From the NCBI GenBank assembly GCA_021029095.1, contig JAJOHG010000020.1, positions 372,001-436,000 of the forward strand: a DNA stretch of 64,000 bases, in the 5' to 3' direction. This document shows positions 35,657 to 47,107 of this stretch, in pieces. Position 1 is the first letter of the stretch; the number at the start of each line of letters is the position of its first letter. The translations under genes and the position numbers were made by a program. This DNA comes from Phellopilus nigrolimitatus (taxonomy: Eukaryota > Basidiomycota > Agaricomycetes > Hymenochaetales > Hymenochaetaceae). Below the pieces are notes generated by a model that was not told the DNA's origin, did no database searches, and saw nothing but the letters and a program-made list of their open reading frames with translations.

Positions 35657-36844
35657 AGTTTGGGTCAGGAGAGCCCAGCACTACGTCGGGCTGGTTCCGC
35701 TTTAATTTATCGGCATAGATATCTATTGCACGTAACTTGAGATAAGTATTTCGGAAGGCATGTGACTATTCGTTGTACACTGGCATGCATTGGCAAGGGT
35801 GGTGACCCATTCAGATCAATTGGTAGAAGCCTCGAGTACTTGACAACGCGTTTATTGTGGTCTTAAGTTTTAGGCTGTTTTTCGAATGTTGCCCAACGAT
35901 AACAGCCTGCAGTGTCCACAAGTCTGTGGACAGAGCGCATGCCGCACCCACTTCCTCATGCGCTCAGTGCACCCTGTCTATTGTTTGCTCGTAACTCATG
36001 CACCCGTTCCTCCTGGCCCTAACAGCGTGTAAAGTTTCGACTCTCACACCTGCCTGAAACGTTTGCACTTTCTGCCTGATGCAGTTGTCCACAGCACTAT
36101 CTGATATTAGCCAGCACTAGAAAGCACTGACAGTTGTCATAAGATCTGTCCAGTCCACAGGAAGCTTGTTGAACAGACGCTAAGTGTATGCGCTGCATAT
36201 TGGGCATCTTGTTAGCATTGCTTGGGAGAAAGCATAAGACAGTTGGCCAGACTGTGTCTGAAGGAGAGCGACAACATCTTCCAAATGGTTGACAACTAGA
36301 CAATCTGTGGAAGATGATCACATATGTGCTCTTGAAAATCTGGCAGAGCTGGGGGATGTGTTGGAATTCACAAACTAGATGAATTGAATCGTGCGACTGC
36401 TTTCGAATGCCTGTAAATAAGATAAGATGTTTTTGTTGTTTTTGGCTTGACTTTCTTGTGATGTACTTGCATCCGATGCGACCGTGACTGAAAACATGAT
36501 GATCAAAAGCATTTATTTGACTGCGTCGATCGACGAAAACGACCCGTTAAACAGAGGTGCATGCGTTGACAGAACCAGAGCGAAGTAGTTAGTAAATGCA
36601 CATGCGTTACCAGCCGGAGGCTATTCGAGTTCTTGTTCCAATAGCAGTGAGCTTGATGCATAGTCCTCAGCCAGAATCGAAGTCATTTTCGAGACGACAA
36701 GCGCCAACACTTTTTTTGAGCATGGAATCATAGAGAACATGTATATGCGCACAGTAACATAGCCTAAGCAACAGTCATGACGACACCTAACTCTTTCCGC
36801 CGAGAGTACCACTACTGCACATGGGATTTTCGAACGGGAGGCAT
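35657..36844. other. intergenic stretch with small inverted repeats, no gene recognised
   Basis: It holds a perfect 7-bp hairpin stem TGTCCAC/GTGGACA at 35913-35932 and several scattered TGTCCAC/CTGTGGA-like words to about 36310. This could be a remnant of a non-coding element, but no terminal repeats or target duplication could be delimited. The last 250 bp is the uL4 3' flank. Confidence 0.4.
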
Positions 36845-38155
36845 TTAGGGAGCGAAGAGGGTGCTGATGAAAGCATCGCCGGCAGCGGTGGCGGGCTTGC
36901 TCTTCTTCGGCGGGGCCTTTTTGCGACGCTCCTGCTTGACTGTAGAAAAGAAAACGGTGAGTTGAATTGTGTCGCAAGCAGGTCTCGCAATTGTACGCAC
37001 GCAGCTCCTGCCTGCGGAGGGTCTTCGCGTACGGGTTGAGACGGAAGAGAACGAGCTTGTTGGTGAGCGGGTTCTTGTGCTGCGTCCAGGGGCGCTTGTG
37101 GATCTTCGGTCCCGCGGGGCGGACGACAGCCTGGATCTCCGAGCTGTTGATGAGGCGGGTGACGTCGGGGTTCGTGATCTTGGCGGTCGGGAGGAAGTAG
37201 TCCTTCTTCTGGACGGCGGCGGTGTCGAACGTGCCGAAGACCTCATCGAGGCGGGCGAACGCGCTCTCGGTCCAGATGACGAAGCGGCCGAGGTGGCCGC
37301 CCGGCGCGAGCTGGAGGAGGTTGAGCCGGGTGACGTTGACGAGTTCAACGCCGGGGAGGTTGCGGAACGCCTTGACGATGCCGTTGTCCTCGGAGTAGAC
37401 GACGAGCGGGCCGCGGCGCTGGCGGTGGCGGCGATTGCGCAGCTTGCCCTTGCCCGCGCGGAGCTTGCGGGACGAGGAGACCTTCTGCACGTCGGCGTAC
37501 GCGCCGAGCGCGGTGAGGAGCGCGACGGCCTCCTTCGTCTTGGTGAGCGACTCGGCGGCAGCGGCGACGACGAGGGGCACCTCCTCGACCTGCTCGATGC
37601 GGTGGCCGCGCGCGAGGACGAGCGCGGGGAGCGCGGAGGCGGCGAGCGCGGAGACGACGGCAAAGCGGCGCTGGTTCTGGTTGACCTTGACGTGCCAGCG
37701 GCGCCAGACCTTGGTCGGCGCGAACATGCGCCCGCCGCGGCACATGTTGCCGAAGGCGGCCTGGCCGGAGCGGTGCGTGCCCGAGCCGCCGACGCGCGGG
37801 ATACGCGCGACGGCGCGGCCCGTGCCCCAGGACTCGGCGCTGGTCTGGTGGCCGGCCTTCTCGCTCACTGCGTACGGTTGGCGCTTGTTCTTCGCGATGC
37901 TCTCTGGAGTGAACGTCAGGAGTCGGCTCTTTCGATTGAAAGGGTCTTTGTGTAGAAAACGTACTGTGCACCTGCTGGACGACGTCGAGACGGATGGGCG
38001 CCGTCAGGACAGCCGGGAGAGGAAGAGACGTCGACGCCTCTGAAAACGTCGGGATATCATTAGAATAACTGACCGCAATAAAACGAATTTAAAAAAGAAC
38101 AGCGGAGCTCACCTCCAGAGGCGGAGCGAACGTTGACGGTCGGGCGGGAGGCCAT
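36845..38155 (-). CDS. RPL4: 60S ribosomal protein uL4 (L4)
   Basis: A structural protein of the large ribosomal subunit. The start at 38155 reads [14 protein letters not shown]. Introns follow near 38112 and 37970. The main exon (about 37909-37001) contains [40 protein letters not shown] and [16 protein letters not shown], the universal L4 region whose loop lines the exit tunnel. It continues [15 protein letters not shown] and [21 protein letters not shown] last exon encodes the basic tail [16 protein letters not shown] and ends FISTLFAP. Length is about 370 residues, normal for fungi. High GC and biased codons fit strong expression, and they create long spurious ORFs in other frames. No frame break is present. 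Confidence 0.95.
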
Positions 38156-39224
38156 TTTTGACGACACGGGTAGGCTTGAGGATGTCGAGTGCAAACGACG
38201 AGTGGCAATTCTTTCTGTGTACTTTCTCGATGCGGCACGTGCCGAGAACTATACAGTACTACAGTGTCAGAATATGGTAACTCGGCAAGCTCGGCAAGCT
38301 CCATGGAACTTTTGACTCTCGCTGTATACGTCGAAATGTCTTCAGTCTTATCATCTTTGGCTGTCTCTGTCGTTTTGGCGGTACTGAGATGTGTCGGTAG
38401 AAGTTTCTGAAAAATAAACTTGCCATGAAGGAGACAATGAGAGTGATAACTGGTTTCTCTCCTTCTTTTTATCCGATTTTGTAACGATTATTACCAAAGT
38501 GGGAAAGTCTCCTAATTTGCATCTCTGCCTTATGTACTTCTTTACCGAATTTCAAACCTCAGTTCGAAATTCGCAAAATATCGGATTGATTGCGCAGAGC
38601 TACCGCCTTTTAACTGCTCTCACTGTAATATCAATATCGAGGCCTGGGCCCTGGGTGAACGATTTCCCTGCAGGAACCCAGAAGCGCCAAAAGTAAAAAT
38701 AAAAAAATCTGTTGTGTGACAATAATAAATTGCAGGAAGCGCCGAAGCGTATGTAATCGGCAAAAGGGCGCTACCATGCAAATCATCGAAGTGACCTTTG
38801 CAGAATACATTGTACATGTATATTCGCATTTCTGCTTGGACCGGAGAGACGTGTCTTGAAAAAATGCTCGCTCACTGACATATCTGCCTTTTGGACAGGA
38901 ATCAAACGGCTGTTGTTGGAAAAGCCAAGAGTTCTGCTTAGCGGACGGGGAACTAGTGGAACTGTTCTACCTGGAAAGCGAGCGAGCAAGCGCACAAGCG
39001 ACCGCCAGCTCGCGGTCTGGCTGGCTGCTCAGCCACCGTACGTACAAATGCCCGTACAAATACATGCCTGGCGGTCCCAACCAGCCTCATCCTCTTTTGG
39101 CCCCCGTCCTCTTCCTCCTTTCCTCTTTCCTTGTCACCGCCCCGCAACGCTCAGCTCCATTTGCTCGCCTCCCAGTCGCTCGTTACAACTACCTACTACC
39201 CTTTAATCCCTTGAAACTTCAGAA

Positions 39225-40594
39225 ATGCCTCGCTTCATTCGTTCTTCGCTCGCTGTCACCGTCGCCACCGCTGCGACCGTCCTTGCCCAAGGTGTCAGCA
39301 CCTTCCCCGCCACCCCGCTCGCCAGCAAGCACTACTCTTACCCCACGGGAGTTGTACGTCTTCTATACCAATTTTATAGTTTTATTTATCTCATGCTTTC
39401 CGATTTTCTACAGCCTTACCAGGCCGATACCGACAACCTCCTCCGCGGCACCCAGTTCGGTTACAACCAGTGCAACTCCACCACCGAGAACCAGGACTCC
39501 TCTTTGCCAGACCTCGTTCCTGAACCACCTCGATGGTCTGTTTCTTATTTAGAAAAATTGACGCGATTGCTCGACGTGGCATCTAATGTCGCGTGTTCGT
39601 ATTTTCAGACTTCTGTCTTTGGGCACCCTCCAAGCCTGACTCCATGATCGCCGACACCGAAGGCGAGGAGGTCGCCTGGTGCACGAAGCCTGGTCGTGGC
39701 ACGCGTGTCATTCCACCCGGTGCGCTCCAGGGTGTCCAGTACATGAGAACGCCCGACTACGTCCAGGTTGTCGGCTTCATCGACCAGACCAAGATTAACA
39801 TGAAGGCCGATGACTACGGAGGAGAGCTCGACCCGCACGGTGCTGACCTTGTGCGTGCTATGTGATACTTACGATTTCTGTGTTTGGTCTGATGCAATAT
39901 CTTGACAGCGCGGCAACCCGCTCGGTGGCCTCGTTTACACCAACGCGTTCAACGCCAGCAACGGTGACAACAACACCTGGTCGCAGGCAATTGAGTGGCA
40001 CAAGTGAGTTTCTTCGTGTTCTATTCGCTGCCGCGTTCCCATTTCTAACGTTACTATTCCAGCTTCATGGGCGGCGGTGCGTTCTGCTTCAAGGTGTGCG
40101 ACGGCCCGAACGCGGCGGACTTCTGCCAGCACATCTACGACCGCATCGGCTGCGCGTACAACGCGCCGAACGCCGCGCAGAACGGCACCTTCGAGATGTG
40201 CCTCGGCGACAACCAGGACTACCCGGGCGTGTACACCAGCAACGGGCAGGTCATGACCTACACGCAGCCCGCTGAGTCCCTCGGCGCCATCACCACGATG
40301 CCGTACCAGCCGAAGGTCCCCGCGTCCTCCAGCTGCACGACCTTCTCGTCTGCCGAGCTCTACGCCGCTGCCGCGACCGCGTTCCCGTCGTCGGGCTCCG
40401 CGTCCGGCTCCGCCGCGAAGAACACGGGCGGCGCGGGCACAACCGCAACGCGCTCGGGCGTCGCCACCGATGCGTCCACTACGGCAAACAGCGGTGCGCG
40501 TGTCGCGCGCTCGATGGTATCTGAGAACGGCGCAGGTGCGGGTGCGGTGATCGGCCTCATGGGCATGCTCTTCGCAGGTGTTATCCTCGCGTAA
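39225..40594 (+). CDS. macrofage-activating-glycoprotein-like surface protein
   Basis: The start at 39225 gives a signal peptide (MPRFIRSSLAVTVATAATVL, cut near AQG). The body has many Cys and Asn-X-Ser/Thr sites: NQCNSTTENQD, LCQTSFLNHLD, FCLWAPSKPDSMIADTEGEE and FMGGGAFCFKVCDGPNAADF. The end is Ser/Thr-rich with a hydrophobic tail GAGAVIGLMGMLFAGVILA, typical of a GPI signal. This layout is that of basidiomycete proteins labelled macrofage activating glycoprotein; their role in the fungus is unknown. Exons: 39225-39353, 39414-about 39536, about 39610-39848, about 39909-40003 and 40063-40594. One extra base near 39500 (TCCTCTTTGCC) breaks the frame before LCQTSF; I take it as a probable sequence error. 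Confidence 0.82.
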
Positions 40595-41213
40595 ATCCAC
40601 TCAGGGGTTTTCCTGTTGTGAATTGATGAAACCGATACGTTACGCGACCCCACTTTCCCGTCTCCCTTATATCATACACCTCACGGACTTTGCATGAGCA
40701 TCGAGCCAAATCGAAGTAGACTCCCCCCTACGTACCCTATTGTTCTCCCCCCATCCCATCCCTTTCGCTTAGGTATTCTCTTTTACATTGGGCTTCTAAT
40801 GAGTTTAGTCCTTTTTCTCTGGATTATAATGTTTGAGTTTTCGTGTGTCGCATGTGATTCTGGAATGTGAAATGTCTTGAAGACTGTCAATCAACTGGCC
40901 TCTTCATTCGGTTATTGATGCCAGGAACGCCGGCAGGATAGTAGATTGCTAACTCGTGCGAGACTCGGGTTGTCCACTTGGTCACTGCCAAGGATGGCGA
41001 CGGACAAGCGTGCCTCTGGTGATTTATTCTGTCCACGCGGGATCGTGAGTCCATTGATCTGCAGACGATCTACATTGATGATCGGCGTCGCCTTTGTTTT
41101 TCCGTTTTTGCTTCCGAGCTCTCCGTCAATTCATTTCGGCAGCAGATATTCAGATGGTTGCACTGCATCATGTCCAAAGCACTCAGGTAATCAAAGTCAA
41201 AAGAGACTTGAAG

Positions 41214-41321
41214 GGCAAGATGACCGAGCGGTCTAAGGTGTGTGACTCAAGCGTAAGGCTTGCCCCGAACGGGGTTTCTCATCAGCATTAGCTGGCGTGG
41301 GTTCAAATCCCACTCTTGTCA
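41214..41321 (+). tRNA. trnL-CAA: tRNA-Leu (anticodon CAA) with a 24-nt intron
   Basis: The acceptor stem GGCAAGA (41214-41220) pairs with TCTTGTC (41314-41320), with A73 at 41321. The D-arm is ACCGAGCGGT and anticodon CAA is at 41248-41250. An intron spans about 41252-41275 and contains GCTTG, able to pair with CAAGC at the anticodon as in tRNA-Leu(CAA) introns. A long variable arm (CAGC-ATTA-GCTG) marks a class II tRNA. The T-arm is GTGGG TTCAAAT CCCAC, with B-box GGTTCAAATCC at 41300-41310. The anticodon stem has one T-T mismatch under this fold. Confidence 0.93.
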
Positions 41322-41326
41322 TTTTT
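41322..41326 (+). terminator. RNA polymerase III terminator of the tRNA
   Basis: A run of five T directly follows the discriminator base of the tRNA. Confidence 0.8.
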
Positions 41327-41736
41327 ATACATATTGGTAGTCTCACTTCGTTGGACACTTTAATTGTAATATTTTGCATTTAAATTTTGAAGAACATGGT
41401 CAGAAAAGTCTTTGCCCACATTCTCCTTAGAGAGGAAGGCAGTCCCCGCCTGCGTAGCACAGGAACCGGCGGTTACTTAGTCACGTTACATGTGCGCTAC
41501 GGACTATCGCAAGTCATTTGGTCCAGAGAAACAAGGGTCTCTCGTGCCTCCGAACTCCTTCCTTATTGAAATGCGATCTCAACCTCGAGACTTACCGCTT
41601 TTCGGTACTCCATTTCACGTCAGTCTTGAGACCCAAGCGACATCGAATAAGTATCCTTTACAATTTTATTCATTCCGACGACAACCTATAGTTAACTTAC
41701 ATTGCTTATCGGTAACCGTATTTTCCTTTGTTAATA

Positions 41737-43028
41737 CTACACGGTCTCTTGCGGGCGAGCGACAAGCTTCATACCGCTAACCTTGTTTTCCTTCAGGCGC
41801 TCAAGACCGTCAGGGATGCCGGCGAGTCCGTTCGGTAAGACCTCGACACGGTTGGGCTATTTAAATCAGTGGCCGGTCGGGAAGCCGAACTTATCGAAGA
41901 AAATACCTACCTGGATGGACCCATCCCCCAGCAGTTGCGTCAGCTTGCTATACAGGCTCACTCCGATCTTCCGAGCGCACGGAAGATGCACGTTTCCAGC
42001 CACGCCGTCGACCAGGGTCTTGTCCGGGTACTTCGCTTTGTCTACCTTCACTTTTTCTATCTTCCCGTCTAAGACAAGCACGAGCGCACCGCCCGGCGCT
42101 AGAAGGTCCCACCCCTGCGTCTGCGTGCTCGGTTCGGAGACTGCGTCGTACACGAGATCGACGGGCGTCCCAGCAAGCGCCGCGGTGACGGCCTTGGCAC
42201 CGCCGTTGCGATCGACTACGTGCGTGGCGCCGAGCGACTGAAGATGTGCCGTGTTGTGAAGAGAGGCGGTGGCGATAATAGGTGAGAAGCCCGAAAGCTT
42301 GGCCAGCTGGATGACTGTCGGGAACGAACGTACACGGGGTAAGCGGGGAGAATTCAAGCTACTCGTTTTTACTTACCATACTGGCCGACAGAGGTAGACC
42401 CACCGAGGACGACGATGGGCTTTCCGCTGTATAAACCCTTTCCGCCAGTTTCCCACGGCGGTGTCAGTTTATCGAGTCCCTTCTGCGCTCGGGCTTCATA
42501 TAATCCTATTGCCGCGGTCGCGAGACCGAGCGGGACAGACGCGGCTTGGTCAAAGGAAATCTCGGAAGGGAGCTGATAAAGCGAGATCTTAGCAAGTGTT
42601 CAAGAATAATCCTGGGCATAGAATAGAGAGATGCGGACTTTCGCGGTTATCTCCGCAGGGACGATAGCGTATTGCTGGAACGTGGCTTTGTCGTTATTGA
42701 AGAATCCTTGGTGAACTCTGAAGAGAACTTCAATCAGGATAATTATAAGCAAAAGAAAAACTAACACTCTATCTCCCTTCGCAAACCCCTTTACTTCCTC
42801 GCCGACCTCCTCCACAGTGCCCGAAGAATCAGATCCAAGGACTGCTGGGTACTCCATGACGAACAGATTGTACAAGTACCCGCGTATCTTCCAATCGACT
42901 GGGTTCAGAGCTGTCGAGTTGATTTTAACCACAAGCTCGCCGGCGCCAGCCTTAGGGATGGCCCTATGACCAACGACCCACTCGCCGTTTCCTGGCGTCT
43001 GCAGAAAAAGCGCCTTTTGTTGTACCAT
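41737..43028 (-). CDS. zinc-type MDR oxidoreductase (alcohol dehydrogenase/enoyl reductase-like), copy 1
   Basis: A medium-chain NAD(P)H-dependent oxidoreductase. The start at 43028 reads MVQQKALFLQTPGNGEWVV. The GroES-like domain follows with LNPVDWKIRG, YPAVLGSDSSGTVEEVGEEV and GFAKGDRV. After introns come NDKATFQQYAIVPAE and the nucleotide-binding segment GKPIVVLGGSTSVGQY. The Rossmann part continues VIQLAKLSGFSPIIATAS and DLVYDAVSEPSTQTQGWDLL, ending KLVARPQETV with a stop at 41737. Catalytic zinc ligands of classical ADH are not evident, as in the ToxD/enoyl-reductase-like branch. The substrate is unknown. A second copy starts at 63619. The reading frame is intact. Confidence 0.85.
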
Positions 43029-43114
43029 TGGGGTGCGCAGAATAGAATGTTAGATGCAAGAGAACGCAAACGGTTGAGCGGGAGATAGATTTCAGGTTAT
43101 ATGGCTTGTAGCTT

Positions 43115-43195
43115 TACTGTAAATACAGTGCGCGAAGAAGCTTCTGGCATGAGCTGTGAATACATTCACGCCTAATTGCGCATGAATGGCGCCCT
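43115..43195 (-). promoter_or_regulatory. MDR copy 1 promoter segment conserved with copy 2
   Basis: The minus strand shows GCGCAATTAGGCGTGAAT and AGAAGCTTCTTCGCGCACTG then TATTTA. It matches 63478-63560 on the plus strand with few changes. TATTTA is the TATA-like element in the same place in both copies. Confidence 0.6.
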
Positions 43196-43444
43196 CTGGC
43201 TGACATATTCCGTTCCTGAGGCATATGTCAGCTCGAGTTTGAAATAAATAAAAAGCCTGCCAGCGAGTCTGATCACGAGTTGGTTGCCAGTGAAATGTCC
43301 TTGAGCTCTGAAATTCGTCCAGCCGAATCTTGCGTGGTGAAAACGTCCAGGTTAGGTACACAACCAAGGTGCTCATGTTGGCTCGATGTTCCGAACCATG
43401 TCAAAGACCTGTCTATTTTTGCAAACAAGAGTGAAGATTGAGTC

Positions 43445-43700
43445 TACGTTTGTCAGCGACTTATCAACGTTTGTCAACTCGGTTGTCTCATCTTATTTAT
43501 GCCTTACTGATGCGACTTTTCACATGCTTCCCAGCGATTGTATCTGTACTTACAAGTAAAAGAAGACTCCTCTTTGTAGCGACTTTGCTTGGACTGGACG
43601 GCACGATCTGGGTCCCTTTTACGCCCTTGATATGATCCTCGATTTGTTTCACCAACTCGGGTTTAACTCTGCTTCGCTCTAAGAGGGATTTAGTCCTAAA
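43445..43700 (+). pseudogene. relic of the F-box-like gene found at 61409-62923
   Basis: The plus-strand stretch FVATLLGLDGTIWVPF matches FASTLLGLDNTTRIPF of the minus-strand gene at 61409-62923. Its leader, around CTTCCCAGCGATTGT, also matches. After about 43640 the frame is broken by stops and no further domain remains. It stands head to head with the MDR gene, as does the intact copy at the other locus. Confidence 0.6.
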
Positions 43701-44031
43701 CTTGGGGTCGATCCGAGTCTATCCGTTTCGACGGTCTGCAACCTTGGGATCAATGCGCCCCAAACCTGTATTGGATAGGACTTACAAATATTTTGAGACG
43801 CGCCAGATGTGCCTATTGGTATGCTACGCGATCCGTAACTGGCACTATTTGCTCCTCGTGTTTTGGTGCCCGTGAGTGACTTGTAGTAACGGGCCACATC
43901 GCTCCCAGGGAGCCATAGTGATCCAGCTGGTCGAGGAGGCTAATAAATTTTCAAAATAATATTTGATAGTCTCAGGGATCAGAAATACAGACAAGTTTCG
44001 GACTGTGATCGTGAGAAAAGATTGGTCATGA

Positions 44032-44047
44032 ACGCGTCGGAACGCGT
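44032..44047 (+). promoter_or_regulatory. two MluI cell-cycle boxes (ACGCGT) upstream of the DUF7918 gene
   Basis: Two perfect ACGCGT words occur at 44032-44037 and 44042-44047, inside a direct repeat of AACGCGTCG, about 60 bp before the start at 44107. ACGCGT is the MBF-type site used in fungi for G1/S genes. Function here is inferred only. Confidence 0.4.
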
Positions 44048-44106
44048 CGCGTTCAAGGTTCCAAGCGAACCACCGCGTTCAACACGATTCGACAATCGTG
44101 GCTAAC

Positions 44107-45540
44107 ATGCTGAAGCATCTCGGTTTCTCGTGCTGGGTCTCCTGTCAGGGAAAAGAACTTCCAGCGTATGGAGAAGAGTGCAGGGAGAACGTGAAAAGCG
44201 CGTGGATTCCGAGCGAAGCAGGCGAGGTACGCATGCGCGTCTTGGCGATTTCCCTAGGTTTGCTAGCTGATAAATTTTGCTTCAAGAATTTCTCAGTGTT
44301 CTGGCAAGACAGGAGCGGGAAGCGCATCGCGACCTCAGGCCATGTGTTCGTCGATGGAAAAGATGTCGCGTCTGCGATCATCAGGCCGGGTCGTGAGACA
44401 CCTGTTGAACGTGCCGGTGCCAAGAAAAATGCCCGGAAAATCTTGCCTTTCACATTTTCCGAGCTTTCGCTAACGGGTGCGCGCTGTATTTATCTTGGTC
44501 AAATACTCAACTCACCAGTACTTCGCTTGCGACTAAAGACGACGACACTCTAGCAGATCGCTTTGACCCTACCATACGAGACGTCGGCGTCATCAAGGTT
44601 GAGATAAAGCGTGTCAGACTGGGTGACACGGTCCGCTTCACCGGATACGATGCTGAAAATCTCGGGTTTGTACACGAGCGAGCAAAGAAGGCTGGTGCGC
44701 ATTGTACAAAGTACGGGATTTTATTTTCTGTGAATATTTGTTAAATTATTAACTGATAAGTCCTTCAGATTTGGTACTGAGGAACGGTCGAAAAATCCTC
44801 GTACAGTGGCGATTTCCACAGCGCCATATGACCCCAACGAGCCTGGAGCTTATGTGACTTTTGAATTCCGGTATAGAAGCCAAGGTACGTGCAGAGGATA
44901 TCAAAAATACAGTACGCTCAAGACTGTCTTGTTTTTCATTCATAATAGCTATGCTGAAGGCGACTGGCATCATCGAAAATGGTCGTAAACGGCCAAACGA
45001 AAGTAGCGACGATGTCATTGAAATCGAATCATCCGATGATGAGGTACGCATATTTTGATTCACCCTTTTCTCGACACAGCGCCCTGATCTACGGAACAAT
45101 AGAGCCTGACTACTCCCTCGCGCACAAGATCGTACTCAAGAGAGCTACTTAGAACACCGAAGAAGAAAGTCAAGAGGGAGCCGCAGCCGGATGGTGTTTC
45201 TCCAGTACACGAAGACACTCAGGACGATGAGCATCGTGACCCATCCTTTCATGGAACGGAAGCTTTGATGGCCTCGTCAACCGCTGCATCTACGCTAAAT
45301 GGCAGTTCTGACAGTTCTCAGAAACCGATGTCCGACTTTGAAGCTGCCCAAGCAAAATCGCCCGCGATGGGTAAGAACGAAAACGAGGACGAGGATGAAG
45401 GCGAGGAACTTGATATGCTCGTCGATGACGGCGAGGGAAACAATTCATCGAAAAATGGGAACTCGCTTGATGTGCCTCCATCATCGTCTCCCGGACCACA
45501 ATTGCATCCTCTGGAAGACGAGGACGAGGACGATTCATGA
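44107..45540 (+). CDS. DUF7918 domain protein (basidiomycete-specific)
   Basis: The ATG at 44107 gives MLKHLGFSCWVSCQGKELPA, the start of a beta-rich domain of the DUF7918 type. Later blocks are FSVFWQDRSGKRIATSGHVF, VFVDGKDVASAII, LPFTFSELSLT, then DVGVIKVEIKRV, VHERAKKAGAH and PYDPNEPGAYVTFEFRYRS. The C-terminal part is low complexity: acidic SSDDVIEIESSDDE, KKKVKREP (a possible nuclear signal) and Glu/Asp runs, ending at 45540. Exons include 44107-44226 and 44287-44476; later ones begin near 44539 and 44770. The family is known from mushrooms but has no assigned function. The acidic tail and basic patch hint at a nuclear location. Confidence 0.78.
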
Positions 45541-45766
45541 GAGGCGATTTCTACATGGAAACAGCTGACTTGATTCTTTTTTTGTTTCTTCCATTTTACA
45601 ATCTTCTTACTTTCCTTCCTCATTATCTGGACCCAGAATATGGTAACTATAACAGTGTAACGAGAAAATGGAGGATTTATAAAAGTATTTGAAAGCAAGT
45701 TAAGCGAGCAATTTCTTCGAAAGAGCAATACTGAAAGCTAACCACGGCGTACACAGGTTGCATGTT

Positions 45767-47107
45767 TCACTGTTGTTTTGAATAGTTACGGGTCGTGAAT
45801 TTACCTTCTTTGCTGAGCCGTTCCGCCGCCGCCGCATGCAATGAAATGATCGATGCCCGGAGACTGAAAGCGCAGGATTAAAAGAGTTCCCGAATGCGTC
45901 AGGGACAAACAAGTCTTCAAAAGAGCAAGCGAATAGCAAGTACCTCGTCTGCTCATGATAGTACTCCAGCAACTCGTAGTAGCGCTCGATGCGCTGCCGT
46001 TTATGACTAAGCGCAAGAAAGGTGCAGATCGTCGTTACCGCTGCAGGCATAAAATTCAGGCGGAGAAGATGATAGACGGTAAAGAATAGGCAGAGCCCAC
46101 CTCCGAGAACAGAAAGCGTAGTGAACGCGTAGTGCCACGGCTTCACTTTCGTCGGCAAACCCGGAGGCCTTCCGCACACATTTGCGCTGTTACAATTTTG
46201 CTATACGAGGCAGTAAATATTTGAATCATAATCGGACAAAACGGGCATTATTTTAAGAGAGCGGGCGTTCGAAACTTACTGATATGCATTCCCTGTCGTC
46301 ATCGCAGGGCGCATTGAGATCTTTCATCTTTTCGCACAGCGAGCTCGTCGACCCGCAGTATAGATATGGCCAAGCGGTGTGGCAGTTGTCGCGCGACACG
46401 GTGATGTTGTATGGTTGATAGTCATGTGTATAGCCGCTATAGGTAGTTTTCTCGAGAATGCAGGAAGGCCAAGGGTCACGTTCGCATACCTGAGACAAGC
46501 AAGATATGATTTACAGAAGTCAGTTTGTATTTGCGCTAGTCCGTGGAAATGTGTAAGGTTAAAACGCACATGCATGTTGACTGCAAGCAGATAGAACCGT
46601 TGAAATTCAACTCGCTGACTGTCAGATACCAGTTCTTTGGCGACGAGCACTGATAATCGCGATCCATCTCGCAAGGAGACCCGACTGGAAGTAAGGGCTC
46701 GCACCCGCTCCCAGTGTCGGGGCAGTATGCTCGATCACATAGCGGAGGAAGAGGCTCGTTCGACGCGTATGCAAAGGGGAAAGTCATCCTTCCTGCACAA
46801 CCTCTTGGTACAGGTTCCGGAGGCGTTCGAAAGAGTCCCCGGAGGTTGAATTCGAGTCCATTTTAGCAGCGTTGGAGCTGTGGGTGGGTGAAGATGAGCA
46901 GAATGTCCTGTCATCGCAGTCCGATGAGAATCTGTGAGAAGACGGGTCGATGTGGTCGTTGGATGGGAGACAGGGATCCGCCTTCTGATACAGTTCCCGT
47001 CCATACGAGATCAAGAAATGGCAAGAAAATAAAAATGTCAGGGCCGATATATGATAGGCGCATGAGGAGTTTATACTGATCGATTTATGAGTTAGAGCCA
47101 GTGGCAA
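45767..47107 (-). CDS. cysteine-rich secreted-domain, single-pass membrane protein
   Basis: The N-terminal side has a hydrophobic stretch near 47040 (ISALTFLFSCHFLISYG), then Cys-rich ectodomain segments: CDDRTFCSS, LCDRAYCPDTGSGCEPLLPV and SPCEMDRDYQCSS, then CHTAWPYLYCGSTSSLCEKM, NAPCDDDREC. A transmembrane helix follows near 46090 (FTTLSVLGGGLCLFFTVYHL). The cytosolic part is basic and helical (HKRQRIERYYELLEYYHEQT), ending after AAAAERLSKEGKFTTRN at 45767. The Cys spacing recalls disulphide-rich extracellular repeats. The function is unknown. The first exons are uncertain, and a one-base change in a C-run near 46780 seems needed. Start choice is approximate. Confidence 0.55.

Noticed and set aside
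35900..36350. Possible non-coding transposon with TGTCCAC/GTGGACA inverted words.
   Set aside because: I could not find matching ends or a target duplication, so it is only described as intergenic with small inverted repeats.
36969..37955. A 328-codon plus-strand ORF antisense to the uL4 gene, and similar long minus-strand ORFs in other frames.
   Set aside because: It is a mirror of strongly biased, GC-rich uL4 codons. The sequence has Arg/Glu/Ala low complexity and no domain.
43679..43897. Short minus-strand ORF beside the F-box-like relic.
   Set aside because: It has no domain, and the plus strand carries the similarity to the intact gene at 61409-62923.
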